Positions 16,400 through 24,523 of a stretch of DNA of 41,546 nt are shown here, piece after piece. Numbering within the stretch: the first letter of the stretch is position 1; every line of letters starts with the position of its first letter. The notes under the pieces were generated by a model. That model saw only the letters and a program-made list of their open reading frames with translations, was not told the DNA's origin and ran no database searches. Source of the DNA: Phycisphaera sp. TMED9 (GTDB lineage Bacteria > Planctomycetota > Phycisphaerae > Phycisphaerales > SM1A02); assembly GCA_002167845.2 (NCBI GenBank), contig NHBO02000057.1, positions 51,009 through 92,554 of the forward strand, written 5' to 3'. The translations under genes were made by a program, and so were the position numbers.

Positions 16400-17191
16400 T
16401 CAGCCGTGGGATTGCGGGGAGGCGTGTTGAAGGTCCTCCGGGATGTGGTCGAGGAACTTCGTCGCGAATTCAAGCTGCTGGTCGAGCTGGTCCGGCGAGA
16501 GCGTGAACCAGGTCGAGATCATGCTTCCTCCGGCCGCGAGTTCGATGGTGTGTCCCTGATTCTCCATCAACCAATCGATCATCTCCTGATCGATGATGTC
16601 GAACGTCCATTTCCGATCCCGTCCGCGTACTCGATAGGCCTTGTTGAAGGCTTCGAGCTCGAACTTGACGGTGCTCATTGAAAAAGTACCGCGTCCTTCT
16701 TCGATTCCAAACGACGACAACCGCTTGAAGAGTTTGTTCGGGGCGATGAGGGTTCGATGAAGAGGGATGTCGGTCAGCACGAGAATCGAGGTGTACATGC
16801 CCTCCGTCCAGTCATCGTTCTGCAGATCGAGGTCATACAGCACGGTGTCCCAGACGACCACCGTCTTTCCTCCGAACTCGCCCCAGCAGATGTTCTTATC
16901 AACCTGCCAGTCGCCTCGGAAGCGGTTCGCGGCGAATTGGGGGTAGCTGGCTTGAATCTTCGACAGACCCAACATCCGTGAGAAGATCCTTCGGGCTCGG
17001 TCACTGTGCTTCGCGAGTTGCGACGCGTCCTCGTTCGCGTGTCGATTTTCGGGAGGGCTGAACGTCTTGGCGTCGGGAGCGAATTGAAGGCCCTTGGATG
17101 TGGCCCATTTTCGAACCATCTTTCGACGGCTTCGGTTCTTGAACCAGAAGTAGATGAGTTGTAGCGGGCCGATGATGGGGGGATTTGCCAT
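16400..17191 (-). CDS. Uncharacterised LemA-partner protein (DUF3137-like by context)
   Basis: A 263-residue protein upstream of lemA in the same operon (15-base gap). The N-terminus is weakly hydrophobic then strongly basic (FWFKNRSRRKMVRKWA), suggesting a membrane-proximal anchor. The middle is beta-rich and tryptophan-containing (ENICWGEFGG-like DKNICWGEFGGKTVVVWDTV, DLDLQNDDWTEGMYTSILVL), followed by FELEAFNKAYRVRGRDRKWTFDI and WLMENQGHTIELAAGGSMIS. The order FNKAYRV...DRKW..D.ID..M..WL...(G) resembles the C-terminal part of DUF3137 proteins, common LemA companions, but I cannot confirm family membership. Homology-like composition starts at the ATG at 17191; the upstream extension is not credible. 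Confidence 0.7.
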   Translation of the reverse strand: MANPPIIGPLQLIYFWFKNRSRRKMVRKWATSKGLQFAPDAKTFSPPENRHANEDASQLAKHSDRARRIFSRMLGLSKIQASYPQFAANRFRGDWQVDKNICWGEFGGKTVVVWDTVLYDLDLQNDDWTEGMYTSILVLTDIPLHRTLIAPNKLFKRLSSFGIEEGRGTFSMSTVKFELEAFNKAYRVRGRDRKWTFDIIDQEMIDWLMENQGHTIELAAGGSMISTWFTLSPDQLDQQLEFATKFLDHIPEDLQHASPQSHG

Positions 17192-17312
17192 GGGTGTTCC
17201 AGGTGTGGATCGGTCTCGGTGCAAGGTAGTCCAGTCTTGTCGTCCTCGCACCCGGATTTTTCCGGGACATTGCGTACTCAAGCCGTCATGGCTGGTTTGA
17301 TAGAGTGCTCGA

Positions 17313-18389
17313 ATGGTGATCCAACCGGACTTTCAGGCCATGCGAATCTGCCTGCTGACGACGCAGGATCTCGATGCCGATCCGTTCCCAGAGGACGATT
17401 GGCCATGCGATCCACGTCCCTTTCTCCCCGAGGCCGAGTGGACGGTCGCGACCCTCAAGGGGAAGAAGGGATCGGTCCGCCAGGTCGAACGATTGATCAA
17501 GAAGGGGTTCGACCTCTTCTTCAATCTCTGCGATGGCGCCGCGGATCAGAACATCCCCGGCATCGAGGTCATCGAGACCCTGGAGAAGCACGGCGTTCCT
17601 TTCGCCGGGGCGACATCGGAGTGCTACGAACCGACCCGGGTCGAGATGAAGGAGGCGTGCGCGGCGCTCGGGATCGCCACCCCGGCCTACGTCGTGGCAT
17701 CGACGCCGGAAGACGTGGAGCAGGCGGCGGAGACGCTTCGATTCCCGCTCTTCGTCAAGCACTACAGCAGTTACGCGAGCGTCGACCTGAGTCGGCGATC
17801 ACGTGTTCGAACGCCCGCGGGTCTTCGGATCCAGGCGAAGAAGATCATGTCCCGACATGGCGCGGCGCTCATCGAGGAGTACATCGACGGCATCGAGTGC
17901 ACGGTCCTCGTGGCGGAGAACCCGGAAGATCCCGAGCGGCCGATCACCTACACACCGGCGCAGTATCAGTTTCCCAAGGGTGAGGAATTCAAGCATTCCG
18001 ACGTGAAGTGGGTGATCTACGAGGGGCTGAAGTCCTTCCCGGTGGAGGATCCCGTGCTCTCGGATCGACTTCGGGACGAATGCGGCCGGTTCTTCGTCCA
18101 GCTCAAGGCGGCGAGTTTCGGCCGTTGCGATCTTCGCGTCGCGAAGGACGGCACGCCGTACATGCTGGAGATCAACGCCAACTGCGGTATCTACTACCCA
18201 CCGGCGGACTACGGGGCCGCCGACATCTGCCTTTCGCTCGACCCCGCCGGCCACGAGGGGTTCACCCGGCAGCTCGTCGCGGCGGCCTTCGCCAGGCACG
18301 CCCGGGCGGAGGCCGCGGCATCGTCGCCTGACGCCGTCGATCCTCCGTCCGATGCGGCTGAATCGCCCTCGGCTCCGATCGATGCGTGA
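17313..18389 (+). CDS. ATP-grasp ligase of D-Ala-D-Ala ligase type, substrate unknown
   Basis: A 358-residue ATP-grasp protein. The N-terminal part (KKGFDLFFNLCDGAADQNIPGIEVIETLEKHGVPFAGA, about 68-105) matches the preATP-grasp domain of D-alanine ligase-like enzymes; FPLFVKHYSSYASVDLS holds the ATP-binding lysine, AALIEEYIDGIECTVLV is the adenine-side strand, and DLRVAKDGTPYMLEINANCGIYYP provides the Mg-binding glutamate and asparagine. The omega-loop residues of true Ddl enzymes are not recognisable, so an amide or peptide bond to an unknown amino acid is more likely than cell-wall dipeptide synthesis. The C-terminal 30 residues are low-complexity Ala/Ser/Pro/Asp. ATG at 17313 or 17340. It precedes pyrE by 45 bases on the same strand. 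Confidence 0.82.
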   Translation: MVIQPDFQAMRICLLTTQDLDADPFPEDDWPCDPRPFLPEAEWTVATLKGKKGSVRQVERLIKKGFDLFFNLCDGAADQNIPGIEVIETLEKHGVPFAGATSECYEPTRVEMKEACAALGIATPAYVVASTPEDVEQAAETLRFPLFVKHYSSYASVDLSRRSRVRTPAGLRIQAKKIMSRHGAALIEEYIDGIECTVLVAENPEDPERPITYTPAQYQFPKGEEFKHSDVKWVIYEGLKSFPVEDPVLSDRLRDECGRFFVQLKAASFGRCDLRVAKDGTPYMLEINANCGIYYPPADYGAADICLSLDPAGHEGFTRQLVAAAFARHARAEAAASSPDAVDPPSDAAESPSAPIDA

Positions 18390-18434
18390 CCTCGATCCGT
18401 CGGACGGCCACGTTGCGATACCATCCACGTCGCC

Positions 18435-19091
18435 ATGCACGATTTCCAACGAGACTTCATCGACTTCATGCTCGACGTCGGCGTTCTGACCTTCGGTGAC
18501 TTCACCACCAAGAGCGGCCGAAAGACGCCGTACTTCGTGAACACCGGGCTCTACCGGTCGGGGATGCAGATGGCGACGCTCGGTCGAGCGTACGCCGACG
18601 CGATCGAGGCTTCCTTCCCGGGCGGGTTCGACGTGCTCTTCGGCCCGGCGTACAAGGGGATCCCCCTGGTCGTCGCGGTCTCGATGGCCTTCGCGGAACG
18701 CGGTCGCGAAGTCGAGTTCTGCTTCAATCGCAAGGAAGCGAAGGACCACGGCGAAGGCGGCGTGATCGTCGGTCGAAAACTGCGTGACGGCGACCGGGTG
18801 CTGATCGTCGAAGATGTGACCACCGCAGGCACGTCGATTCGAGAGACCGTCCCGGTGCTCCGGGCTGCCGCGAAGGTGGAGCTCGCGGGTCTGATCGTCT
18901 CGGTGAATCGAATGGAGCGGGGAACGACCGACCAGACCGCCCTCGACGAACTCGCGGCGGAGTTCGCGATGCCCACGCGATCGATCGTCGATCTCGACGA
19001 GATTCTCGAGCATCTCGGCGATCGTCTCGGCGACGAGGATCGCGGCAGAATCGTGGCGTATCGCGAGCGGTACGGCGCGGCCGTCTCCTGA
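18435..19091 (+). CDS. pyrE: Orotate phosphoribosyltransferase
   Basis: A 218-residue PyrE, catalysing orotate + PRPP to orotidine 5'-phosphate in pyrimidine synthesis. The PRPP-binding motif VLIVEDVTTAGTS is at residues 122-134. Other family blocks: FTTKSGRKTPYFVNTG (20-38), FGPAYKGIPL (69-78) and the flexible catalytic loop FNRKEAKDHGEGG (97-109), including the lysines that contact phosphate. Length is normal. The gene follows the ATP-grasp gene closely and may share its transcript; no other pyr gene is nearby, so pyrimidine genes are scattered here. Confidence 0.96.
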   Translation: MHDFQRDFIDFMLDVGVLTFGDFTTKSGRKTPYFVNTGLYRSGMQMATLGRAYADAIEASFPGGFDVLFGPAYKGIPLVVAVSMAFAERGREVEFCFNRKEAKDHGEGGVIVGRKLRDGDRVLIVEDVTTAGTSIRETVPVLRAAAKVELAGLIVSVNRMERGTTDQTALDELAAEFAMPTRSIVDLDEILEHLGDRLGDEDRGRIVAYRERYGAAVS

Positions 19092-19194
19092 TTCGGCCCT
19101 CGGTCCTGCGGATCGTCGGCTTCGGGCACCCTGAAAACGATCGTTCCTCCGCCGTCTTCTTTCACCCGGCCGGGTGATGACGTATCTTCGAGGA

Positions 19195-20283
19195 ATGAAA
19201 CGAGTCCTTCCAACCTTCGCAACCTTCGCCGTCGTCGTGATCGGGAGTGGCGTCTGCTTCGAGCGGAATGCGTCGGCGGAGGATCTCCGTGCGGACACCT
19301 CGATCGACATCACGCTGGAATGGTCGCAGGCGCCCGACGGCTGGCGATACCCGATGGCGATCCACGTGCCGGAAGGCGACGCCCCAGCGACCGGTCTGCC
19401 GGTCTGCATTCTCTTGCACGGAAACGGCGGTAACGGCGCGGGCATGCTCCCGGGCTTCGTCGGTCTGCTTCCCTGCCATGCGCTGGTCGCACCGTCCGGG
19501 TATGCGGCGAGTTGGAACATCTGTGGCGAAGGCAGCGATGCACCGGACGTCGAGATGATTTCGGCATTGGTCGAGCAGCTTCAAGCCTTCGACAACGTCG
19601 ACCCGAATCGGATTCGAATTCTCGGCGTGTCCAACGGATCCGCGCTCGCCAATCGCGTTCTCATCGAGAACGACAATCCGGGCATCGATCGGATCGCCGC
19701 GATCGTTTCGCAACTAGTCACGGCGCAACACCATGAGGGTGATTTCTTCCGTCCCGGCGGCCCGACCACCCGCGCGGCGAGTTTCTGCGGGTACGACGTC
19801 CAGACCGAGCCGATCACCGGTCGAAAGTATCTCGGCATCTGCAACGAGAACGACTCGGTCATTCCCTATTCAGGGGGGCCGGGACCCGGCGGGCTCGTCT
19901 TCATCGAGGCTCGCGAATCCGCGTGGCTCGTCGCTCGCAGTCAAGGGCACGAGGGCGGGCCGATTCCCGGAGCCGGTGAACGGGTCGGGCGAAGCAACGT
20001 CTTCGCCTACGAGTATCTCGACGGCCGGGTGGTCCATCTCCGCGGTGATGCAGGACACGGAATGAACGGTACGCAGCGGCAGTTCATCCGAACGTTCTTC
20101 GATGGATGTGCGCTCCCGCCACCGTGTCCGGCGGACTTCAACGGGGACGGTCAGGTGAACGGGGCCGATCTCGGGCTGCTCGCGGCGGCGTGGAAGACGC
20201 CGGCAGGAGATCTCGATGGTGACGGCACGACCGGTGGAAGTGATGTCGGCCTGCTTCTCGCGGCCTGGGGCAAATGTCCCTGA
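19195..20283 (+). CDS. Secreted alpha/beta-hydrolase (PHB depolymerase/feruloyl-esterase-like) with dockerin-like tail
   Basis: A 362-residue exported esterase. A signal peptide (about 1-28, ending NASAED) precedes an alpha/beta-hydrolase core: oxyanion loop LLHGNGGNGAG, nucleophile elbow GVSNGSA with S146, acid in ICNENDSVIPY (D220) and histidine in DAGHGMNG (H288). This order fits the LpqC/feruloyl esterase/polyhydroxybutyrate depolymerase group. Residues about 312-362 form two dockerin-like loops, DFNGDGQVNGAD and DLDGDGTTGGSD, each followed by (L/V)GLL.AAW. Loop two has GGS instead of NGA. The ATG at 19195 begins a good signal peptide; GTG 19174 and ATG 19177 are in-frame alternatives. 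Ends 15 bases from the convergent SASA-protease gene. Confidence 0.85.
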   Translation: MKRVLPTFATFAVVVIGSGVCFERNASAEDLRADTSIDITLEWSQAPDGWRYPMAIHVPEGDAPATGLPVCILLHGNGGNGAGMLPGFVGLLPCHALVAPSGYAASWNICGEGSDAPDVEMISALVEQLQAFDNVDPNRIRILGVSNGSALANRVLIENDNPGIDRIAAIVSQLVTAQHHEGDFFRPGGPTTRAASFCGYDVQTEPITGRKYLGICNENDSVIPYSGGPGPGGLVFIEARESAWLVARSQGHEGGPIPGAGERVGRSNVFAYEYLDGRVVHLRGDAGHGMNGTQRQFIRTFFDGCALPPPCPADFNGDGQVNGADLGLLAAAWKTPAGDLDGDGTTGGSDVGLLLAAWGKCP

Positions 20284-20298
20284 CGGGCGATCCGACGC

Positions 20299-22317
20299 TC
20301 AGGGCTGGAGTTCGCGGAGAACCGTCATCTGCGTCTTGCGTGGCGCCTTCATGAAGGAATCGAACCCCTTGTAGAACGTCTCGACGTCCTCGATGTCGAG
20401 CCAGGTCGAGAGGGCTCGTTCCCAGCCGAGTTCGGTGACCATCGGGTGGAACTCGTCGCGGTAGGCCGCCACGCTTCCGCTCGGGGACTGGTGAATCAGG
20501 AATGCGACCGCCCAGGCGCCGGTGTCGTACGCGAGTTCCCGGTAGTGCTTCCGGACCTTCGCGGGCGCGGTGTCGATGTCCTCCATGTCGGCGATGGTGA
20601 GTTCCGGATCGTCGACCGTCAGCGCCCGGTCCATGAGGTGGTCCATCCGTGTCGCCATGAAGTCGTAGTCGCACCGGCCGGCGACCCACGGAAGCCAGCC
20701 TTCGGAAAAGACCGCGCCACCCTCCATCATCCAGGTCGGCATCGTCGCGAAGCCCTTCTGGAAGACGTGGGTGTACTCGTGGATGCCACGAAGGACGGGA
20801 TCGGGAATCTCATCCCGGTCGTGGTACCACTGATGGACGTTGATGAAGACGAGTTCGGCCTCGGGTTGCTCGAACTCCTCGACCCACGAGAGATAGGCTT
20901 CCGAATCACCGCGCTCCGCGACGTCGATGAAACGCTCGGTCGCGTGCGGCCGGCATTCGGCCGTGGTTCGTCCGGTACCCCGGGTCCGCCACCGGCAGTA
21001 GTCTTCGAGGAACGCCTCGCGCGACGCCTCCGGGATCGTCTCGCCATCTTCGGTCCCGACCACGAAGACGTGTGCGGGTCCGTAGCTCCCCCAGAACGAC
21101 CTCGCCAGCTCGACGCCATCGCGGATCTGGCGTTGCCACTTCGGGTCGTACCCCTCGAGCACGTGATAGGTCGGTTCATCAGGGACGGGGATGAAGGTCC
21201 GGGTGTCCTTCTTCGGCGGCGGTTCGAGCGCGATCATCGCCTCGCCGAGGGCTTCGCCGACCAGCAGGTAGGTCTCGGCGTTGTGGTTGTAGTGATGCCC
21301 CTGACGGGTGGGAGAGACCGTGGAGTCGCGCCAATGGTCGCGGACTTCGACCGTCTTCACGTTGCCCTGGTGTTCGGGATGCCGTCCTGTTTCCCCGTCG
21401 ACCGCGAGCTGGGCGTCGGCCACGGTCTGGCCGGCCCCGGCAAGTTTCCAGCCATCGAAGGCGATGGTTGCGAGCACGAACGGCGCCTCGGGCGCGTCGA
21501 AATCGCGTCGCAGGGAGTCGATCAAACGCACGAGATTCGACTCGTATCGACTCGCGTGCGCCGGATTCTGATCCTTGTGGCCCTGCCACCAGACGAAGCC
21601 CGCGATCTCCCAGGGATGGTCGTCGGAGGCGGGGGTGTGGTCGGAGAGGTTGTCGAGGACCTTCCGGATGTCGGTCACGAAGTCGTCGTACTGTTTGCCG
21701 GCGTACCAATCGACCGGTTTGCCGGGATCATCTTCGGTCCACGACGAAGGATTGTCCTTGTAGCCCGCGTAGATTCTTCCGTCGTGCTCGAAACGCTCGC
21801 TCCCCGGCGGAAGGATGTCCCATCCGAGACTTCGGTTTCCCTGCGAGGCCTTGATGAGGAGAACCGGCTCGTGGTGACGATCACCGACCGCGATGCCGAA
21901 TCCGAGTTCGGGACCGATCAGGTTGCCGCGGGCGCCGAATCCGGGTTCCAGCCATCCGCGACGATTCCCGGCGGTGACCTGGACGCACCAGACGTCGTCG
22001 CGCACTTGCCAATCGCCGGAGTCGTCGATCAGGTCCTGTCGTTCGCCCTTCGTCTTGACGAGATGTTCGAGGGTGCCTTCGGTCTCCACCGGGCCGATTC
22101 GACCGAACCCGACCATGTTCGACTGACCCATCAGGATGTAGACCCGGATCGGGGGCGAGGATGACGAGTCGTGGTCGTCCGGAGCGTCGTGCTGGGCGGC
22201 GGCGATGCCTGTGGTTGAAACAAGGGCGAGGCTCAAGCCCCACAGCATTCTTCGAGGCGTCGAGGTCGCGGGGGAGGCGAGCCGAACTCGTCGGATGGGC
22301 GAGGGGGTGATACTCAT
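20299..22317 (-). CDS. Fused SASA-type carbohydrate esterase and gluzincin metalloprotease
   Basis: A 672-residue exported two-domain protein. After a signal peptide (hydrophobic at about 24-42, ending AAAQ), residues 55-330 form a sialate O-acetylesterase/CE6-like SGNH domain: YILMGQSNMVGFG with nucleophile S66, GFVWWQGHKDQ, and the late histidine region GHHYNHNAETYLLVGEALG. After VPDEPTYHVLEGYDP the second domain (about 355-672) has the zinc site H513-EYT-H517 and, in TWMMEGGAVFSEGW, a third ligand E532, as in gluzincin (peptidase MA) families. Start at 22317 is chosen for GGAG six bases upstream; ATG 22329 is possible. Substrate could be a glycosylated, acetylated protein (inference). I do not know this pairing from characterised enzymes. 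Confidence 0.82.
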   Translation of the reverse strand: MSITPSPIRRVRLASPATSTPRRMLWGLSLALVSTTGIAAAQHDAPDDHDSSSSPPIRVYILMGQSNMVGFGRIGPVETEGTLEHLVKTKGERQDLIDDSGDWQVRDDVWCVQVTAGNRRGWLEPGFGARGNLIGPELGFGIAVGDRHHEPVLLIKASQGNRSLGWDILPPGSERFEHDGRIYAGYKDNPSSWTEDDPGKPVDWYAGKQYDDFVTDIRKVLDNLSDHTPASDDHPWEIAGFVWWQGHKDQNPAHASRYESNLVRLIDSLRRDFDAPEAPFVLATIAFDGWKLAGAGQTVADAQLAVDGETGRHPEHQGNVKTVEVRDHWRDSTVSPTRQGHHYNHNAETYLLVGEALGEAMIALEPPPKKDTRTFIPVPDEPTYHVLEGYDPKWQRQIRDGVELARSFWGSYGPAHVFVVGTEDGETIPEASREAFLEDYCRWRTRGTGRTTAECRPHATERFIDVAERGDSEAYLSWVEEFEQPEAELVFINVHQWYHDRDEIPDPVLRGIHEYTHVFQKGFATMPTWMMEGGAVFSEGWLPWVAGRCDYDFMATRMDHLMDRALTVDDPELTIADMEDIDTAPAKVRKHYRELAYDTGAWAVAFLIHQSPSGSVAAYRDEFHPMVTELGWERALSTWLDIEDVETFYKGFDSFMKAPRKTQMTVLRELQP

Positions 22318-22474
22318 GAGCGGCTCCATGGGCGGACCCGATACGGGGGATTCGAGGCCGCGTGTGCAACGAAGTGAAGACGAGCCTACCGGGCTTCGCG
22401 GAGTCGCACCGGCGCTCGGTCGATCTTCGGCGTCTCGATGCGGGCCTTCGATGATCGGTGTCGCGTCTCGGCGG

Positions 22475-22717
22475 TCAATGTCGGTGCCATCGACTCGGGA
22501 AGTGCTGGTGGACCTGCCAGAAGAAGAGCAGCACCCCGATCGGGAGCAGAAGGGTCCACAAGGCGCTCCAGACGAGAATCCGAGGCCATCCGTCATTGGT
22601 CTCGTCGTACTGGTACCAGATGGAACCAATCGGCGCGAGCACCACGCAGACCCAGAATACGATCTCCGTTCGGTCGAGTCCGAGCAGCTGGTCGATGATG
22701 ACGTTCAGTTCATTCAT
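22475..22717 (-). CDS. Small two-helix membrane protein, unknown
   Basis: An 80-residue protein with an acidic N-terminus and two hydrophobic segments, EIVFWVCVVLAPIGSIWY (about 18-36) and ILVWSALWTLLLPIGVLLFFW (about 47-68), ending in a His/Arg-rich tail. I do not recognise a family. The composition is far from that of the shadow frames around it, and it lies in a gap that no other gene fills, supporting it as real. No strong ribosome binding site is visible; a second ATG four bases downstream is out of frame. It lies directly upstream of the SASA-protease gene on the same strand. Confidence 0.6.
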   Translation of the reverse strand: MNELNVIIDQLLGLDRTEIVFWVCVVLAPIGSIWYQYDETNDGWPRILVWSALWTLLLPIGVLLFFWQVHQHFPSRWHRH

Positions 22718-22784
22718 TGTCCGGCGGGATTCGTCTTCGAAGATCGCTTCTTCTTGATGGTCGTGTGATCAGGGTCGGACGACC

Positions 22785-23975
22785 TCATTGTCCTCCAGCA
22801 GCCGTCCAGAAATCAAGGGCGAGTGGATCATGAGTCGTGCTGGTGATGCGGGGAAGTCGGTTCTCACATTCATCCCAGGCCCGATCCGGATGTTCGAGTC
22901 GTTCGATGATCGACCGCACGGTCTCCCGAAGCTGGCGATCGGGATCATCGACGAATGGACGGAGGAATTCGATGGCGGGTGGCCCGAACTTGAACAAAGC
23001 CGGCGCCGCGAATCTGGCATCCCCATAGATGTCGTTGTCGCGGAGGCTGTCGATGAGAACCGGAACGACGCGTTCGACGACCGTCGCATCACCCGCGAAT
23101 CCACAGATCGCCCTCGCGAATCTGCGTTGCTGGGCATCGTCGGAATCCAGGACCGCTCGGACCCGTTCGGGGGCTTCCCAGTAGTGATCGGCGAGGTACT
23201 CACCGGCATTGCGGGCATTGCGTGTCGCCAGCCACCCGGCCCCGTTGCCACTGTCGTTCCGCAGATCATCCACACTGGCGATGAAGAGCTCCATCGACCC
23301 TGTTTGATCGCGTGAGCGCAGGATCACCGCGGCGATCTTCCGCGACTGGACGTCGCCTTCAATGAGTTCTCGGTCCAACGCATCCTTCGAATCCGGCCAG
23401 AGCCGGTGGAGTCCCTGGAACGCCTCGTTCGCATTCCACTTCCGCCCGTCCGATCGAAGGTCGAGGGCGAGCGTGCCGGCGAGGCGACGAGCGTTGAATC
23501 CGACGATCGCGCCATCGCTGACCCGTTGTTCGATTTCCCGGCGGACCGAGGTTCGATGTTCACCGATCGCGGTGTTGGAGAGCATCACGAGGGCGAGGGT
23601 CGGAACGGGCCGCAGCGGTCGGCCGGATCGAGCCGCGACTCCGATCTGCGAACCGACCCCGAGCATGGCGAGGACGACGCCGATGAGGCCCAGGCGGATT
23701 CGGCGCCCGTCACGAAGGAGGCGATCGATCGGTGTGGATCTTCCGCACTCCGGACACCGGATCTCGTCGGTCGATGTGACCGGCACCCCGGTGAGGTCCT
23801 GCCAGCAGTCGCTTCTGCGGACCCAGCGGGCAGGATTCCAGAGTTTCCGCCAGCCTCGGTGCCCGGGGCACCGGCGTCGTTCGCCTCTCGGCCAGGTGTA
23901 GATCGCCAGGAGCAGCAGGAGCGTGGCGGTCAGGGTCGTGATCGCCATCGCCCATGTCGTGATCAGTTCCTGCAT
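22785..23975 (-). CDS. Membrane protein with zinc-ribbon-like cysteines and HEAT-type repeats
   Basis: A 396-residue protein with no recognised function. A first membrane helix (about 6-26, WAMAITTLTATLLLLLAIY) is followed by a cysteine-rich section (CPGH at 36-39, later C and CPEC at about 74-77) that could bind zinc, then a second helix (LGLIGVVLAMLGVGSQIGVA, about 95-114). The C-terminal two thirds are helical with repeating units such as SRKIAAVILRS, QRRFARAICGFAGDATVVERVVPVLIDSL and PAIEFLRPFVDDPDRQLRETVRSIIERL, in the style of HEAT repeats. The topology suggests a membrane-tethered protein-interaction scaffold. Three small membrane proteins of unknown role are adjacent. Confidence 0.7.
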   Translation of the reverse strand: MQELITTWAMAITTLTATLLLLLAIYTWPRGERRRCPGHRGWRKLWNPARWVRRSDCWQDLTGVPVTSTDEIRCPECGRSTPIDRLLRDGRRIRLGLIGVVLAMLGVGSQIGVAARSGRPLRPVPTLALVMLSNTAIGEHRTSVRREIEQRVSDGAIVGFNARRLAGTLALDLRSDGRKWNANEAFQGLHRLWPDSKDALDRELIEGDVQSRKIAAVILRSRDQTGSMELFIASVDDLRNDSGNGAGWLATRNARNAGEYLADHYWEAPERVRAVLDSDDAQQRRFARAICGFAGDATVVERVVPVLIDSLRDNDIYGDARFAAPALFKFGPPAIEFLRPFVDDPDRQLRETVRSIIERLEHPDRAWDECENRLPRITSTTHDPLALDFWTAAGGQ

Positions 23976-24085
23976 GCGTCGCCCTTCGTGTCTCTCTCTG
24001 TCGTCGGCGGGCGAGTCATCATCGGATCAGATTTCGGCTTCAGAATTGGCGCCGGTCGGTCTCAACCCGCATTCCGCGCAGGCGA

Positions 24086-24367
24086 TCAGCGCGCCGCGGA
24101 GCTCGTACTTGCATCGAGGCCATCGTCCGAACGACGACGGCCGAGGATGAACGCGAGTGACAGCAGCACGATTCCCGGCACGATCAAGACCAGCGACATG
24201 AGCAGGAACTCGATTCCGAACGCGCGATTCTCCGCGAGGCTGACGTCCGCCAGCACGCCCCCGAGTCCCAGGAGGCCGAGTCCCGCGACGAGGAGGCCGG
24301 CGCCCACCAGCGGCAACGCGGCGATGAGGAGAAGTATGGGGACGATGATGTGTCGCCGGGATCGCAT
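24086..24367 (-). CDS. Small hydrophobic membrane protein, unknown
   Basis: A 93-residue protein with two to three membrane segments: IIVPILLLIAALPLVGAGLLVAGLGLLGLGGVLAD and FLLMSLVLIVPGIVLLSLAFILG, followed by a basic GRRR and a polar tail. The glycine/leucine repeat between is compatible with tight helix packing. The start MRSRRHIIV at 24367 is preferred because positive residues precede the first helix; an in-frame upstream ATG at 24418 would add 17 residues. No family recognised. Same strand as the HEAT-type gene, 110 bases upstream of it. Confidence 0.6.
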   Translation of the reverse strand: MRSRRHIIVPILLLIAALPLVGAGLLVAGLGLLGLGGVLADVSLAENRAFGIEFLLMSLVLIVPGIVLLSLAFILGRRRSDDGLDASTSSAAR

Positions 24368-24523
24368 GCCCGAATGATAATCCACTTCAGCCCGATGGAA
24401 TCTTCGGAATGGAGACATCGAACCCAGAGGCGGTTCGAAAGGCGATCTTCAGTTTCTTCCTGATCGTGGTCGGATTCTGTTTCATCCGATGGCCCTGCAC
24501 GCCACGCCTTCCGTCGGCATCCT

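Noticed and set aside
17799-19520. A 573-residue minus-strand frame spanning pyrE and parts of both neighbours.
   Set aside because: It covers three well-supported plus-strand genes and has no recognisable domain.
20446-22164. A 572-residue plus-strand frame opposite the esterase-protease gene.
   Set aside because: No signal or domain; the minus-strand gene has two catalytic motifs and a signal peptide.
22318-22629. Longer N-terminus of the esterase-protease frame up to 22629.
   Set aside because: The extension overlaps the small membrane protein gene, is Ser/Arg-rich, and the signal peptide starts at 22317 with a good ribosome binding site.
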